Source: Trichosphaerium sp. ATCC 40318 (lineage: Eukaryota; Discosea; Flabellinia; Trichosidae). From it: DNA of 64,000 bases. Both the position numbers and the translations under genes were made by a program. The notes below the pieces were generated by a model, which saw only the letters and a program-made list of their open reading frames with translations, had not been told where the DNA came from and did no database searches. The stretch covers positions 40,658 to 104,657 of the forward strand of contig JALMLS010000042.1 in assembly GCA_038496445.1 (NCBI GenBank). The letters run 5' to 3'. The first letter of the stretch is position 1; each line of letters begins with the position of its first letter. This document shows, piece by piece, positions 11,086-22,136 of this stretch.

Positions 11086-11759
11086 TATTAAACACTACTA
11101 AAGCTACATCAGTTTCTACTCCACAAAATTGCTAGTGAGAAGTAGGTGATAGAGTTGTTGGCTCTATGAGAATAAAATGAGAACACTACTTTTCCAAGAA
11201 ATGCAACAAAGAGCAACATCTTCTGGGCTTTGATATTTATGAGTAGTAGTGTGAGCTATTAGCTACAGTATAATCCAAACTATGCAAATGGCACGTTTCT
11301 TTGTCACCAAAGATACAGCCTGTTGTTAAAATAATATTATTATGTGTAAGCTTTGTTGTTTTTTTTATCTTAATAGCCGCTATGATAGGCTTTTCGCATT
11401 ACTACGCACCCAACTAACATAGGCTACAATACATTTTGGGACTCTTCATGGCGATTTCTAACGTTTTGCTAAAGTCAACGTGCACAATTTCGCGAAACGA
11501 ATTGAGTTCAGAGAATGCCGTTAACGCCCTCAACGATTAACCGCGGAAGCAACAATTATAGAACGTGCAAATATCTTTGTGCATTGCTAGAATGTCAAAA
11601 TGACTACGTCTGTAGGTTAAACTTTAGATGTAGCTTTCTTTGCTACCATTTGCCCAAACTTTTGTAAAAACATTCGCCTTCACTATCTAACACCGGCTGC
11701 ACAAATACAACATTGTTACAGGAATGCTTAATTTAGTATTTTTTTCATATTTTCAGAAT
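11086..11759. other. Gap without supported gene
   Basis: About 670 bp of A/T-rich sequence downstream of the SGNH hydrolase gene. No conserved frame, RNA gene or repeat family was seen. Confidence 0.5.
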
Positions 11760-12984
11760 CTACATTTTTTTCACGCACACCTCCTTTATACGTTCTGCCA
11801 GTATTATAGAAACACGATCATAGAATTCAGTAGTTGCATGAATACCATCTACAGTATTTTCATACTGCGATAACTTATAAAAATCGAAAAAGATGTCTAC
11901 CATTTTCTGGAAATTTTTCGTAATAATATCGTTGTATTGTTTTGTCTCTTTCAATGTAATATATCTTTCCTTTAACTCATTTCCACTCTTTGATGATTCT
12001 GTATGAATAATTGTTGATACTACAATACAAGATGACCTATTATTATTAATAAGAATCTTCTATTAATAGAAAGCGAAGCAAAAACGCAGTTTTTTGGTCA
12101 GTGCAACAGAAAATAGCTTACTCGCAGTTTCTAGTTTTTATAACATTGGATAACCTCTCTACATCATGCCCGTATTTGAGACTATGATGAACATGAAGCA
12201 TATCCCTATATAGACATGAGAAAATGTGAAACAGAAGCGAAAATAAAGACAAATGTTATTAAAATTTTAAAGTCTAAAAATAAGGTACCAAAGGCCTCCT
12301 GGCATTACAAAAATAACTTGAGGTGTATCATCACAATTTGAATGCCTTTAAAACTTAAGTTAAACTCATGGCCTCGTGTTGCAGGGAAGGGTTTTTTTTT
12401 ATGTCTTTACCAAACTGACGCTGCCGATATGTTCTCTACTTAACGCGTTAATAAAATGTTAAGCGTAAAAACAACCTTTCAAGTCCATCACGTGGTTTAA
12501 AAAAATCCAAAAATACATACGCGCTAAGAGCTTGTATTAGCAACATACCTGCAAAGGGAAGCCATAAAAAACGAATATCTTTATCTTCTACAGTGTATTG
12601 ATTGTCTTCGTGGTGTCCCATGTCGTAGATACGCTTTCCTAAGTTCAAATTACACAAAATTAAGAAACAAGGCAAAGCGCCACCGCTCACCAGTGAGGTC
12701 CTCGATAATCGCTCTAAATATATTCCGCGCCTATTCACGCAACGTTAAGAGTAAAAGATAGCAACGTAGAGTAATTGAGTTAATTTATTCCGCCCTTCAC
12801 GTGCCTGAGAGTCACCTATAAATGCGATAGATTTAAACCCTTCAAGTGTTTCTTTCAAATAAGAACGGTGTTTTGATACTAATACACGGACTGTACTGCC
12901 ACTAGGGATTGAAATAAAGATTAAAAACGCCAAGAGAGATAACCCCACTATCAAATATAAAATGCGACGGTGTTCAGGTGTCAT
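11760..12984 (-). CDS. Membrane-anchored SGNH/PC-esterase-like acyl esterase, 8 exons
   Basis: Exons 12984-12805, 12730-12691, 12638-12549, 12523-12476, 12438-12411, 12345-12289, 12205-12145 and 12059-11760 join in phase (267 residues). One N-terminal membrane helix (residues about 8-26) is followed by an SGNH-type domain. This has the nucleophile block AFIGDSQAR (Ser59), a middle block VMPGGLWDMLHVHHS, and the C-terminal Asp-His block VDGIH (Asp239, His242). This order matches the PC-esterase/CASD1-type family of polysaccharide or glycan O-acetyl esterases and transferases. The signal-anchor start suggests a Golgi or secretory role. The first intron is GC-AG (GCACGT) and falls inside the GDSQAR motif. 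The start is the ATG directly before the hydrophobic helix. Confidence 0.85.
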
Positions 12985-13319
12985 AGAAACCAAAGAATAA
13001 CAAAATTACAATGTCTTTTTGGGTTTTTTTGTGTACAAATTACGTTGTACTGCTTTTGAGTAAAGTCTTTATCTCTTCGCTGTTGCATTCTATACCTCAT
13101 AGACAGTTTTTTTGTAGCACAAGGGGTGTAGCACTTTGTACGACTGACCCAATTCGAAAAACACGTACTTCCTAGCCTGATAGTTCATGAGAAACAAAAG
13201 TCTGCGGACATGGTGGCTTTGGTAGGTACAAAACAGACCTTAGGCTTTCCGAACACCCCTGACAACATGCGCACAGGACAACAAGCACTTGCAGAAACAA
13301 AGGATCCGCTCCTGCTGCA

Positions 13320-13699
13320 TCACATTTCCCGATTCACTTTTAGACTTTCCAAATCACGAAAACAAGACCCGTAAAGTTGGTAGCGTGATACACCATTTCT
13401 AGCTGTTGACGTTAGTGATGTTGCTATGATAGGATATGTTACGGTACGACTCCAAGTCAAGAAATACGAATACATTGCGAAGTTGAACCATTTGACTGAT
13501 TCTACAAAACCTTCCCGGTGCTCGTCTATGTTGTCTTAGCGCTTCAGTAACATGTGCAACCACTTTCAGCCAAGAACAAGCCTGAAAACAGCTTCTATAT
13601 TGCCTATTTTGTATCACCACAAAACTGGCCACACATACGTTCATCAATTTCGTTGTAAACAACTGTCCGCGTGTAGAGAATAATTCCGTTGTTCGAATT
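13320..13699 (-). CDS. Unknown protein, three downstream exons resolved
   Basis: Exons 13699-13639, 13581-13561 and 13525-13320 splice in phase. They encode a Tyr/Glu-rich segment (ILYTRTVVYNEIDE), then REGFVESVKWFNFAMYSYF and an end ...SLKVNREM-stop. A strong acceptor (GGTTTTCAG) stands just upstream of the first listed exon, so the start lies further right, beyond 13700, and was not found. The protein looks genuine by composition but matches no family I know. A plus-strand open frame over the same bases was judged less likely. Confidence 0.5.
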
Positions 13700-14018
13700 C
13701 TGAAAACCAAAATAGCAATCGATCAGGTCCAATTGCAAGGTTTATGTGGTGTAGACGCCTACGCAGCAAGTATAGTCTTGAAAGCGTATTTAAGTTAGTC
13801 CGCCCTTTGTATTTAGAAAACAGTTCAACGCGTTCTATTCCTTTAAATTAACGTTAAAAACAGCAGACGTATAAAGAGAGAATACAACGAGTTGGTTTCT
13901 GGTTTTCAGAACTAGCTTGTTGTGGTTTATTTACAAAAATCTACAATCGTTCGTCTAAAACGAACATATACAGTCTGTGGTATCAAAATAGAATACAAAA
14001 TGTCAGAATACTAAAGTG

Positions 14019-14558
14019 CTAAAGCTGCGTAAAAGCGGTAGGTCCAGTTCTCAATAGGACCTTTGGAGAAAACGCCTTACCAGGCGAGTGAACTATCGTA
14101 TTTGCTCGATGAGCACATTGTTGTTGAGACAAAAGATTGTTGGTTGAGGTTGGTCTAGGTTGTACATGTCGTTGAGAGAGAGACACCAGCTTAGTTCTCG
14201 TTGTTGCGCTGCGTGCTAGAGCTTGATTGTTTTTAAAAGCACGTCGTTCCTTAGCGCGTCTGTTTTGAAACCATACTTGTACACGCCTCACTTCCATGCC
14301 TAGCTCGATCGCCAATTTTAGTTTTAGTTGTTTGCCTGGCAGTTTTTGAGAATTGTAAACTGCTTCAAGTCTTTGTAGTTGATGTTTATCTACGCGTAAA
14401 CGGCTTTTCTTCTTGCTAATACGACAATCTTCAAATGTGATCGTTGCATACTTTTGAGGCTTTCTTACACCTCGAAAAACAGAAGATTGCTCAGACTGAC
14501 CTACAAACCTCATTCGTGATCTAGGTGCTTGTATTTTGAAGGGTTGCGAAGTCTCCAC
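14019..14558 (-). CDS. Homeodomain transcription factor, intronless
   Basis: A single 179-codon frame. Residues about 49-108 form a typical 60-residue (non-TALE) homeodomain: a basic N-terminal arm (KKKSRLR), helix 1-2 with QLQRLEAVY and L-IELGM, and recognition helix RRVQVWFQNRRAKERR with Gln50, Asn51 and Arg53 present. The flanks are low complexity (Ser/Thr/Gln-rich). It should bind TAAT-like DNA in the nucleus as a regulator; the targets are unknown. It has no introns, unlike most neighbours. The protein starts METSQPFK. It is the only transcription factor recognised in the window. Confidence 0.93.
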   Translation of the reverse strand: METSQPFKIQAPRSRMRFVGQSEQSSVFRGVRKPQKYATITFEDCRISKKKSRLRVDKHQLQRLEAVYNSQKLPGKQLKLKLAIELGMEVRRVQVWFQNRRAKERRAFKNNQALARSATTRTKLVSLSQRHVQPRPTSTNNLLSQQQCAHRANTIVHSPGKAFSPKVLLRTGPTAFTQL

Positions 14559-15544
14559 TGTTGGCGGTTGATTGTAAATTTGTTTTAGCTTATTTGGGTA
14601 CCTAGTAATAATAACGTTAGCGTCTATATAAGGTGCATATTGGTAGTTCTAATAGCGTATAAAAGAGAAAGCTTGCACAACTAGCGTAAAAAGTGCTAAA
14701 TTGCACAGTTGTTCATCTAGTGTCCAGCGTGTAATTCCTTACGCCTAGAAGTATCGAACGTACGTTGTTCCGGACCCCGGATATGTTTTACAACCGTTCA
14801 TCGTATCATTAGCGCTTGTTGTAGCATGACGTTGTGTAGTTGCTGCGTTGAAAGATCTATTGTCTGAGCAAAGGATGTGTTTAATGTCCATTTGTTGTTT
14901 GTATTGAAAAAACGAAAAGGAATAAAAAAAATCAATAACTTCCTTATTCGTTTCCTATTCCTTATCATAGTTTAAAGTACTACTATCATAGTTTGTATAC
15001 TCCTAGTAGTATCAATAATGTATTTATAGAGTCAATACAAATGCAATTCATGTATAATTACAGAACGGGTCATCTAGAAAAACCCGTAATGATAATTTTA
15101 AACTCTTTTGGATATAATAAAACAAAAATATCTAGGACACTTATTTATAAGACAACATTGTTGTATTACTAAAAAAGTAGATCACACTATCTTTACGCTA
15201 TATCTCACGTCCTAATCAGGCAATAGTCATACACACAAAGTCTGAAACGCTCGTACAAGGGTCGCTAATGTCCAGAGAACGTATACTGATACTATAACTT
15301 AATCTACGTGTTTATTTAAATTAAAACCCGCAACTTTCGGCCGCGGTGATACCAGAATATTAAGTTACAACTTTTTCATGCGTTTCATGCGTCATTGAAT
15401 ATAATACGTATAGCTAGATCATGTTTATAACAGGTTCGGAAAATACTCCATTTAAATAGGGCGTAGTGGCCGCTTTTTGTGAGTTGTTTTCACGACTTAT
15501 TACTACCAACAAACTGACGCTGTTTTCTTTATCCGTAGGCCAAA
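14559..15544. other. Intergenic (~1 kb), no supported gene
   Basis: The sequence between the divergent homeobox and 15545 genes. It is A/T-rich with no frame of coding character and no repeat match inside the window. It presumably holds both promoters. Confidence 0.5.
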
Positions 15545-16102
15545 ATGATGAAAATTACACCAAGGGATATGACAATAGGTACTATTTATCATCTCTTTAT
15601 TTTTGTAAAGTATTTTCAGTCAGTTGAAAACCGACGTGTTTTTCGTCTAAACAGAAGGCGCAGACGGCCTTGTAATCGTCTCTTTTTTGTTTGGTACGCT
15701 AGGTACAACATTGCAAGCACATTTTTGTGTCTTAGCAACATTACTGGACAACAAGAATCCGCGTTGTACTAATGGTGATTTTGTCAACCCTCTGGGCGTT
15801 GTAGCTTCATCATCACAACTTTCTGTGTACCACTTGTTCTTCATCAATAATCTTGGACTTGTTGAATACCTATCAGCCACATCACTGGCTCCCGTTAGAC
15901 CAGTAACAAATGCTTTGGGAATGAATCCTAAACGATTTTTCAGCAACTCATTTTCACGACCAAGCAATCCAAAATTAGAAAAAAGGTATGGCGTCATTTG
16001 TTTCACTAACCTATTCGCCCATTTAGTGATACTTGGAGCCACTCAGTGTCAACCTCTGCTACAAGTGTCATCTTGTCTCCTTGGCTAAAACTAACCTCCT
16101 GA
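15545..16102 (+). CDS. Small membrane-associated protein of unknown family, 3 exons
   Basis: Exons 15545-15578, 15655-15985 and 16027-16102 (GT-AG, in phase) give 146 residues. After a short start (MMKITPRDM) comes one hydrophobic helix (LVIVSFLFGTLGTTLQ), then a loop with paired Cys, a weaker hydrophobic stretch (VYHLFFINNLGLVEYL) and a Ser/Thr/Pro-rich tail. Reading through the last intron would give a different, Cys-rich end. No family recognised. An overlapping minus-strand frame is probably a shadow. Confidence 0.5.
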
Positions 16103-16534
16103 AGTGCCTTGTAAGAACCGAAAAAAAGTCTTTTTTGCTAGCGTCGGGTTTCTAAAATCCCGAATTTCTTCTAAAAAACTTGAAAATTGTACTTCAAGTT
16201 GCAGAAAACGAAGAGCCCGTTCTCACGTACTGCGTCATCCTTTTCTTTGTAATTATACAATGCAGTTAATATACATGCTGTACCGCTCTTTGTACGGTGG
16301 CTATTAGCAAATATTGTGGGTCCACCTTAAAAAAGAAGTTAGAAGAGAATAATTTCCCTTTTGAGAACAAAAGTTCTGAACAACTTTCTAGCTACTAAAT
16401 CGTTTTTAAGGATACATTGTTTATGTGTTGTTTGAAAAGGAAAGGTAGGGTTTTGGGTAGCAGTCTTTTTTTTCTCAACAAAAAAATGCAAGAATTTCCG
16501 CGTTACTACTTCAAACTGCTTTTAATGTTCTTTA

Positions 16535-18127
16535 TCAATTTGTACCTCTAGGCTGAGAGCCTTGGCTTTCGCTACGTTTGTGCGCTCTTTTTTTCTTGCC
16601 TTTCGCCAGTTTTCTGCTTGCTGAGTGCAAAGATACCTCAGTAGACGAGGATTTCTTTGTTTTGTGATTCTTCTTTAATGAAAGTGAACTTTGATACTTC
16701 TTTTGATTAACACAATCATCTGGTACTTTCTCATAGCAAAACTTATGTGCTGCAAAGTTACACTCTTACTACGGGTAAGAGATATAGTGTAAAGAAGAAA
16801 GAAAATCGACAAACGTTTTTGGTTAAAATGTCATTTTTTTTTTTTTTCGAAATTGCCTTTTAGGGCACGTACGTTTGCATTTATAACCTACAAATAAGCG
16901 TTACTACCACTGAATTTTTTTTCTTAACGATTTGGGTAATTTATGACAAAAAAGAAAAAAATCGATTATTATCACACTGCGTGCCTTGTTTATTTGTAAC
17001 TCCCCATATAAATGATGTACATAAGTTACACCATCTAGGTTGCTTGAAATACACGAGTCTAATTGAGTTTAAGCTTCCAAAAACAAAAAAAAAGGAAAAA
17101 CTGATACTCCGAATTTTGTTATGACGCGTACGCAAAATTATGTGCACTACGAGGTTGTATTGTATCTGCAGCATATATAATACACTTCTCTAATGACTGT
17201 ACCCATAGCTCAGCTTCGGATAAATTATCTGCAGGAATGTTATTACGAATAAAAAGTTAACATGAATAAACCAAAAAGAAAGTTCGAAAGAGATTTGACT
17301 GTGGTTTCCCTCGCACGTTTTTTTTGTTTAGCTAACACATAAATTATTTTCATAAAACTAAAAGGGAGAAGGAAGGATCGTACAAGAATTTTCTTAAAGC
17401 CTTTAATTACTTAATAATTCCAAAAGAAGAAATATGAAATACGTTTTAAGCAAACATCAAAATACAAGCTGCATGGTACTCCTGAGGTTGTTCAATGTTG
17501 TAAACACGATATAAACAACCACATTGTTAGTTTGACGCAACTTGTACCCAGACCAAAGACGCTGAGTGCGTTTAAAAGATTTCGTATGTTTTTTTGCTGT
17601 ATGCCGTTTTTGAGGTTAAAAAGCGAATAAACAAGCGCACGTACGACCATAGAGTGATATTGAAGAGAATTTACCACTTGGATGACGCATAAACACTATA
17701 AAGTTGTTTATTTGCTTTCCTGGCTTTATATAGCGGAAATATTGCGTCTGGAACGTTGCTACAAGTTTCTTTGTTGTGTCAATTGTTGTTTTCTCTTTCG
17801 CCTTGTCTTTTTCTTTCTAGTACTTTGCGTCAGTATTAACTGTCAAGGCTGTTGTTTGTGTCAAATAAAATCGTTACGGCACCAAAACCGACGCCTGTTA
17901 GCACTTCTATTTAAACCAAACCAACACTGTACGGTGTTTACGAGAGTACTAGCTACGAATAGTGTATAAAGCACAAATTTGCGTACCTTCTCGCTGTAGA
18001 AAGCGAACGTTGACTGCGTCAACGTAAAGTAGTAAGGGCGTATAGTGACGTGAGTTCTAGATTTACTAATCTTAGTCTCTTCTAACTCTAGTACTCCCTC
18101 TTTGATTACTTGTTCAAGGGACGTCAT
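16535..18127 (-). CDS. PH domain plus C1 (DAG/phorbol-type) domain protein, 8 exons
   Basis: Exons 18127-17987, 17816-17645, 17561-17548, 17481-17466, 17228-17132, 17058-16985, 16887-16873 and 16764-16535, in phase, 252 residues. The N-terminal half is PH-like: KEGVLEL, then RPYYFTLTQSTFAFYSE, ending in a typical last helix with LSEAELWVQSLEKCI. A C1 zinc finger follows with the full pattern H-x12-C-x2-C-x(n)-C-x2-C-x4-H-x2-C-x7-C (HNF...P-WCNLC...WG...QGYKCKQCNFAAHKFC...C). Two exons (14 and 16 nt) of the PH part are short and tentative; the 15-nt exon supplies the third zinc Cys. A Lys/Arg/Ser-rich tail ends the protein. It probably binds membrane lipids. The intron at 16984 has a GC donor. 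Confidence 0.8.
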
Positions 18128-19139
18128 TATACCAGCACGAAGACTATTATCTTCGAATACATTCACAATTTGCCTGTTGAGGCGTACGTTAGTTCGCTAT
18201 GATCATAGAGCGTGCTGTGTACTATCTGTACAAATTTTTTTTTTTGGATTAATTTGTGCGGTCTTGTAACGTCATGATATTTACATCTATCTTCACTCCA
18301 CGCGTTCTGCAGCGTCGCTAGTTGTGGATTTAAATAATTGAGAGCGTTTAATACAAAAAGCAATACTAAGTGTTCTATTCTAACGTATTAGATGCGTTAG
18401 GTCTTCACTACACTGAGTTTCCAACGCGAGTAGGTTTGGCTGGCGTTTTCACTAAATTATTGACGTTTTGGCGTTGCATTTCCGTTTTTAGAGCGGTTTT
18501 TCACACAGCTAAACTAGCAATGAAGCCTCAATTACGCTAAAAAGTGCTTTTCATGTGTAATTGTATCATTGTCACGTTCTGAAAACGTTCTCATGAGAAA
18601 ACTGTTTGGTACGCAAAACCTTTACAGTACTCAATTACGTTTAGGGTTGAATTCAATTTGTTTCAGGGCTTTGGACGCGCTTCTATACTTTATGCGCTTT
18701 TATTGGCACAAATTTTGAAATGAGGCTTGTTTTTAGTATGTTCCACGCGTAGGCAGATCGTTTTGGTCACTTTTGAAACTACATGCTGAGAAAAGTCATC
18801 TCAACATGCTGAAAATGCTCAAGGGAGCTTTTATACTCGAATTCAGTACGTTTTGAGCCTTTGGTTGCGATTAAGGAGGTAGAATTCTTGTTTAGTTGTG
18901 CACATTAGCTGTTAAACGCCGTAACCCTTTCAAGACGTTACTGCACTGCTATCTATAACGGCACACAAAAATACTATTCTTAGTTGTGCGTAGGTTATCT
19001 TCTTTCACAAGGCTATCTGTCTAGATAACAATCAAGCAGCGTGAACAAATCCAAAACCCGAAAATAGCTATTATTTTCTCCTGAACTCGTGTTTCGTTTG
19101 AAAACCATTTACCACTAGAAACCAACTCCTAAGAATCAA
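18128..19139. other. Intergenic (~1 kb), possible upstream exon only
   Basis: Contains open frames on the minus strand just upstream of the PH-C1 start (18163-18363) that could be a non-canonical 5' exon. There is no ATG-led coding evidence and nothing else was recognised. Confidence 0.4.
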
Positions 19140-20449
19140 ATGGCACAAACAAACACAAATATACTTTATTGCGGCGGTGATGACGACTATCGTGGCATCT
19201 TTTCTGCTTTTGAGTTAAGTTGAGATAAATACGAGTTGTAGTTGATAGAAGTACCTCTAATAGGTAGTAAAAGAAGGTCAAGACGTCAAAATAACAGAAA
19301 AAGCAAGATTTGATGACTATAAGCACCAAGGCGCACCAAGGTTTTGCGTTCAAGAAACAAGTGACGGAAAAAAATATCTCGTTCATGGCAACCAAGATCT
19401 TCATATTGGTGATCTCTCCAATCCACTCGTATCCCCTTTTTCGGTAGTAGGAGAACCTGTAACAGGTCATGCAAAGGAACTTAAATCAATGTAAGCCAAA
19501 AGAAGAACGTTACATTTGCAACTTGCACTTTTTTTTTTGTTTTTTTGAGAAATACATGTCGCTCACTTTTGTTTATCAGGTGTCGCTTGACGAATACTTC
19601 GTTTACTACAGCATGTAAATCTAACGAATTAAAAGTATGGCAGTTCATACAAGGGAAAGAGGGTGAATTACCTACGATTAAGTGCGTGCAAACTATGTCA
19701 CTACAAGATGAACTAGAAGACGAAGAACCAGAAGTATTATCAGATATGATGAAATTGTTACTAAGCAGGAACTGTACAGTATCGATTATGGCATTGAATG
19801 ATAACTGCTTTGCAACAATTAAGAAAACGGGTGAGTACGCATTGGCATGGAGCAAGAATAAAGAAGGAAAGTATGTAAATACAGATAGAATCCTGAAGCA
19901 TAAAGACGAACCAAAAAGTATGTGTACCTTCGAGATTAAGGACAAGACATACTTGATCACGTGTGCCAACCGTATTTACGTTACAGAATACGTTAAGGGC
20001 GCAGGTGGTACTACAACCTTTAATGTACAAGAAGAGGTAAAAATCGCACGTGGAATACTATGTATTGAAGCTTTTGTTACAACCGATGGAAAAGAAACAA
20101 ATGTACATGCGGTTGCTGGTGATTCTCTTGGAAATATTATTGTATTGAGAGCGCTTGTTAAGGAGTCTGAACGTGCGTATACTGACCATTGCTTTCAATA
20201 AGTTAACTTCGTATAGCTCTTTGCTTTGAGATTGTTTCTAAGACCGAAAAAGCACACAAATACAAAATAACAACATTGAAGATTATTCGTGACAGTGAGA
20301 ATCCATTAAATTCAGTTGTTATAACTGGCGGATATGATGAGAAGATCAGGGCTTGGAAATCTGTTTTCACTGGTGAACCAAGTCTCATTCAAATGATAGG
20401 TATTAATGACGACTTTCAGATTGAACAGCTTGATGTTCTACGTCCTTGA
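19140..20449 (+). CDS. WD40-like propeller protein, 4 exons
   Basis: Exons 19140-19218, 19277-19490, 19580-20156 and 20231-20449 give about 362 residues. Repeated propeller-type strands are visible: ILYCGGDDDYRGIFSAF, KYLVHGNQDLHIGDLS, TACKSNELKVWQF, TYLITCANRIYVTEYV, HAVAGDSLGNIIVLR and VVITGGYDEKIRAWK. They have the short GH/W-[DE] strand rhythm of WD repeats but poor consensus. An acidic insert (EDEEPEVLSD) lies mid-protein. The third intron could alternatively start at a GC donor (20175). AATAAA follows near 20473. The start ATG has an open first exon. The role is unknown, probably a scaffold. Confidence 0.75.
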
Positions 20450-20750
20450 TTTCAAAATTTTGTTGACTGTTAAATAAACATCAACAATATTGCCATAATA
20501 CAATCGCAGTGAGAACCATGTACAGTGAGCTTTGCATAATAAGCAACCCTGTTAATACCTGTAGCGGTGTTTTTCTATTGGGTGATAGAGCCAAAAAATC
20601 TAATGACAATTTGTGATTACAATTTTGTTTGAAGATCTGTCCTCGTACAGAAGATACTTAATTGGCATTGATTATCGCCTGAAGGCGCAACGTCTTCGTT
20701 CAGTGACTTTCACTAAGGCAACATTAGTGTTAAACCAGTGTTTTGTAACA

Positions 20751-22042
20751 ATGTCTTCTGGAATTATCACGTGTCTTTTAATCGCCTCCATGGTGTTTGT
20801 AATGTCTCAAAAATGTCAAAAGATAATAGCACCAGGTTATTGGTACCCAGGGAGTCAATGGAACAAAACAGTAGCTGGTACAATAAACAATCATTCATCA
20901 ACTGCTTCTCAACGCTTTTTAGAGTCAGGAGTAGCTAATACGCTCGTTATGAACCCTAACAGCGGTCCTGGCACTACAAAGGTACAAACGACATCAAAAC
21001 CGTTGTTATTTATCTAGAAATTACTCTTCAGGACAGCGTATACGCTGCGTATGTTAAATACGCGCAAAGTAATGGTGTAGCGGTTATTGGTTATGTACAC
21101 ACGAGGTACAAGTGTTACTCAGAATTTTCCGTTCTTTTTTTTGCTAAAGACATATCAAAGCTACGGACAAAGAGCTTCTGCAACTGTTCTAAACGAGGTT
21201 GACATTTATTATGAATGGTCAGTTTTTTTGGTTGGTTTAGTTTGTAAGTTTTAATCACTTGACTTTCCCAAGGTATGATGTCGATGGTATATTCTTTGAT
21301 GAAGTATCTAATTTGGCTTCAGAGCTCACTTACTATAAAACAATTTACGACCACGTGAAATCGAAGACAGGCAAAAAGATTTTTAAATAAACTGTGCTAA
21401 CAGTTTTAATCATTTAGGTCAGCGAACTGTTGTTATTAATCCAGGAACAATCCCTGATGCTGGTACTGTTCCTTTTTCGTTCAAGGTTAATTTCACGACT
21501 ACCAACAACAGTATTCCCATCGACTCTGCCACGTTTGGATACTTGTTGTTTTTTGATTGTCTCAGCTTTTCTTTTTGTGCTAGGTTGATTTTTTTTGATT
21601 GTTAACAAACTTTTAAGGATACGCTAATGTTAGTGATGTTGCATGTATTTTCGAAAGTTCATGTGCACAATATCAAAACTATGTACCACAAACATGGACT
21701 TTAAATGAAGATAGCAAAAAAGTAAGCACAACAACAGTTTTTGTTGCCAACTTCTTTTTTGTTGTTTGAAACTACAAAATTCGACGACACTTTGTACAAC
21801 ACGTCACAAGTCTATTGATTTGTTTTGAATCTCTGTAGTAATCACACTTTTTTCTTATACTATAGTAGCTCTATCATATAGTGTATGATTGTACACAAGA
21901 AGAACTAACAAACGTACTTACACTTTCAAAAAAGTATAATATTGGCAATGTCTACATAACTCAACTGACACTACCTAATCCTTACTCTTCCCTACCTTCA
22001 TACTGGACGACTGAAGCGAACTTAATAAAATCAGAGTGCTAG
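20751..22042 (+). CDS. Spherulation-specific family 4 (spherulin-4) protein, 7 exons
   Basis: Exons 20751-20981, 21032-21105, 21161-21217, 21273-21370, 21418-21462, 21618-21721 and 21869-22042, in phase, 260 residues. A signal peptide (MSSGIITCLLIASMVF) is followed by family landmarks in order: IAPGYWYPGSQWN, VMNPNSGPG, VIGYVHT-YGQR, DIYYEWYDVDGIFFDE, VINPGT, a Cys-containing strand, and a C-terminal NPYSSLPSYW-TEANL. These match the spherulin-4 TIM-barrel-like family first described in encysting Physarum and common in fungi, some members of which act on polysaccharide. The acidic residues of the FDE motif are kept. The intron at 21371 uses a GC donor (GCAAAA). Secreted; the substrate is unknown. 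Confidence 0.95.
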
Positions 22043-22136
22043 TAACAAACATTTAACAAGCAAAAGAAGGAAATACATCAACGAAGTTGTCTAATCTTTG
22101 TTCTTTATTGTACTTTTTTTCACTGAAGAAAACCGT

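Noticed and set aside
13190-13377. Plus-strand open frame (MVALVGTKQTLGFPN...) that could be spliced to a second exon
   Set aside because: The minus strand over the same bases gives a longer, three-exon, in-phase protein with better composition; the plus frame lacks a credible start and end.
15647-16042. 131-codon minus-strand frame
   Set aside because: Overlaps the plus-strand three-exon gene, which has a start, a membrane helix and consistent splice sites.
17682-17969. Plus-strand Cys/Leu-rich open frame
   Set aside because: Antisense to the PH-domain exon of the PH-C1 gene, which splices in phase.
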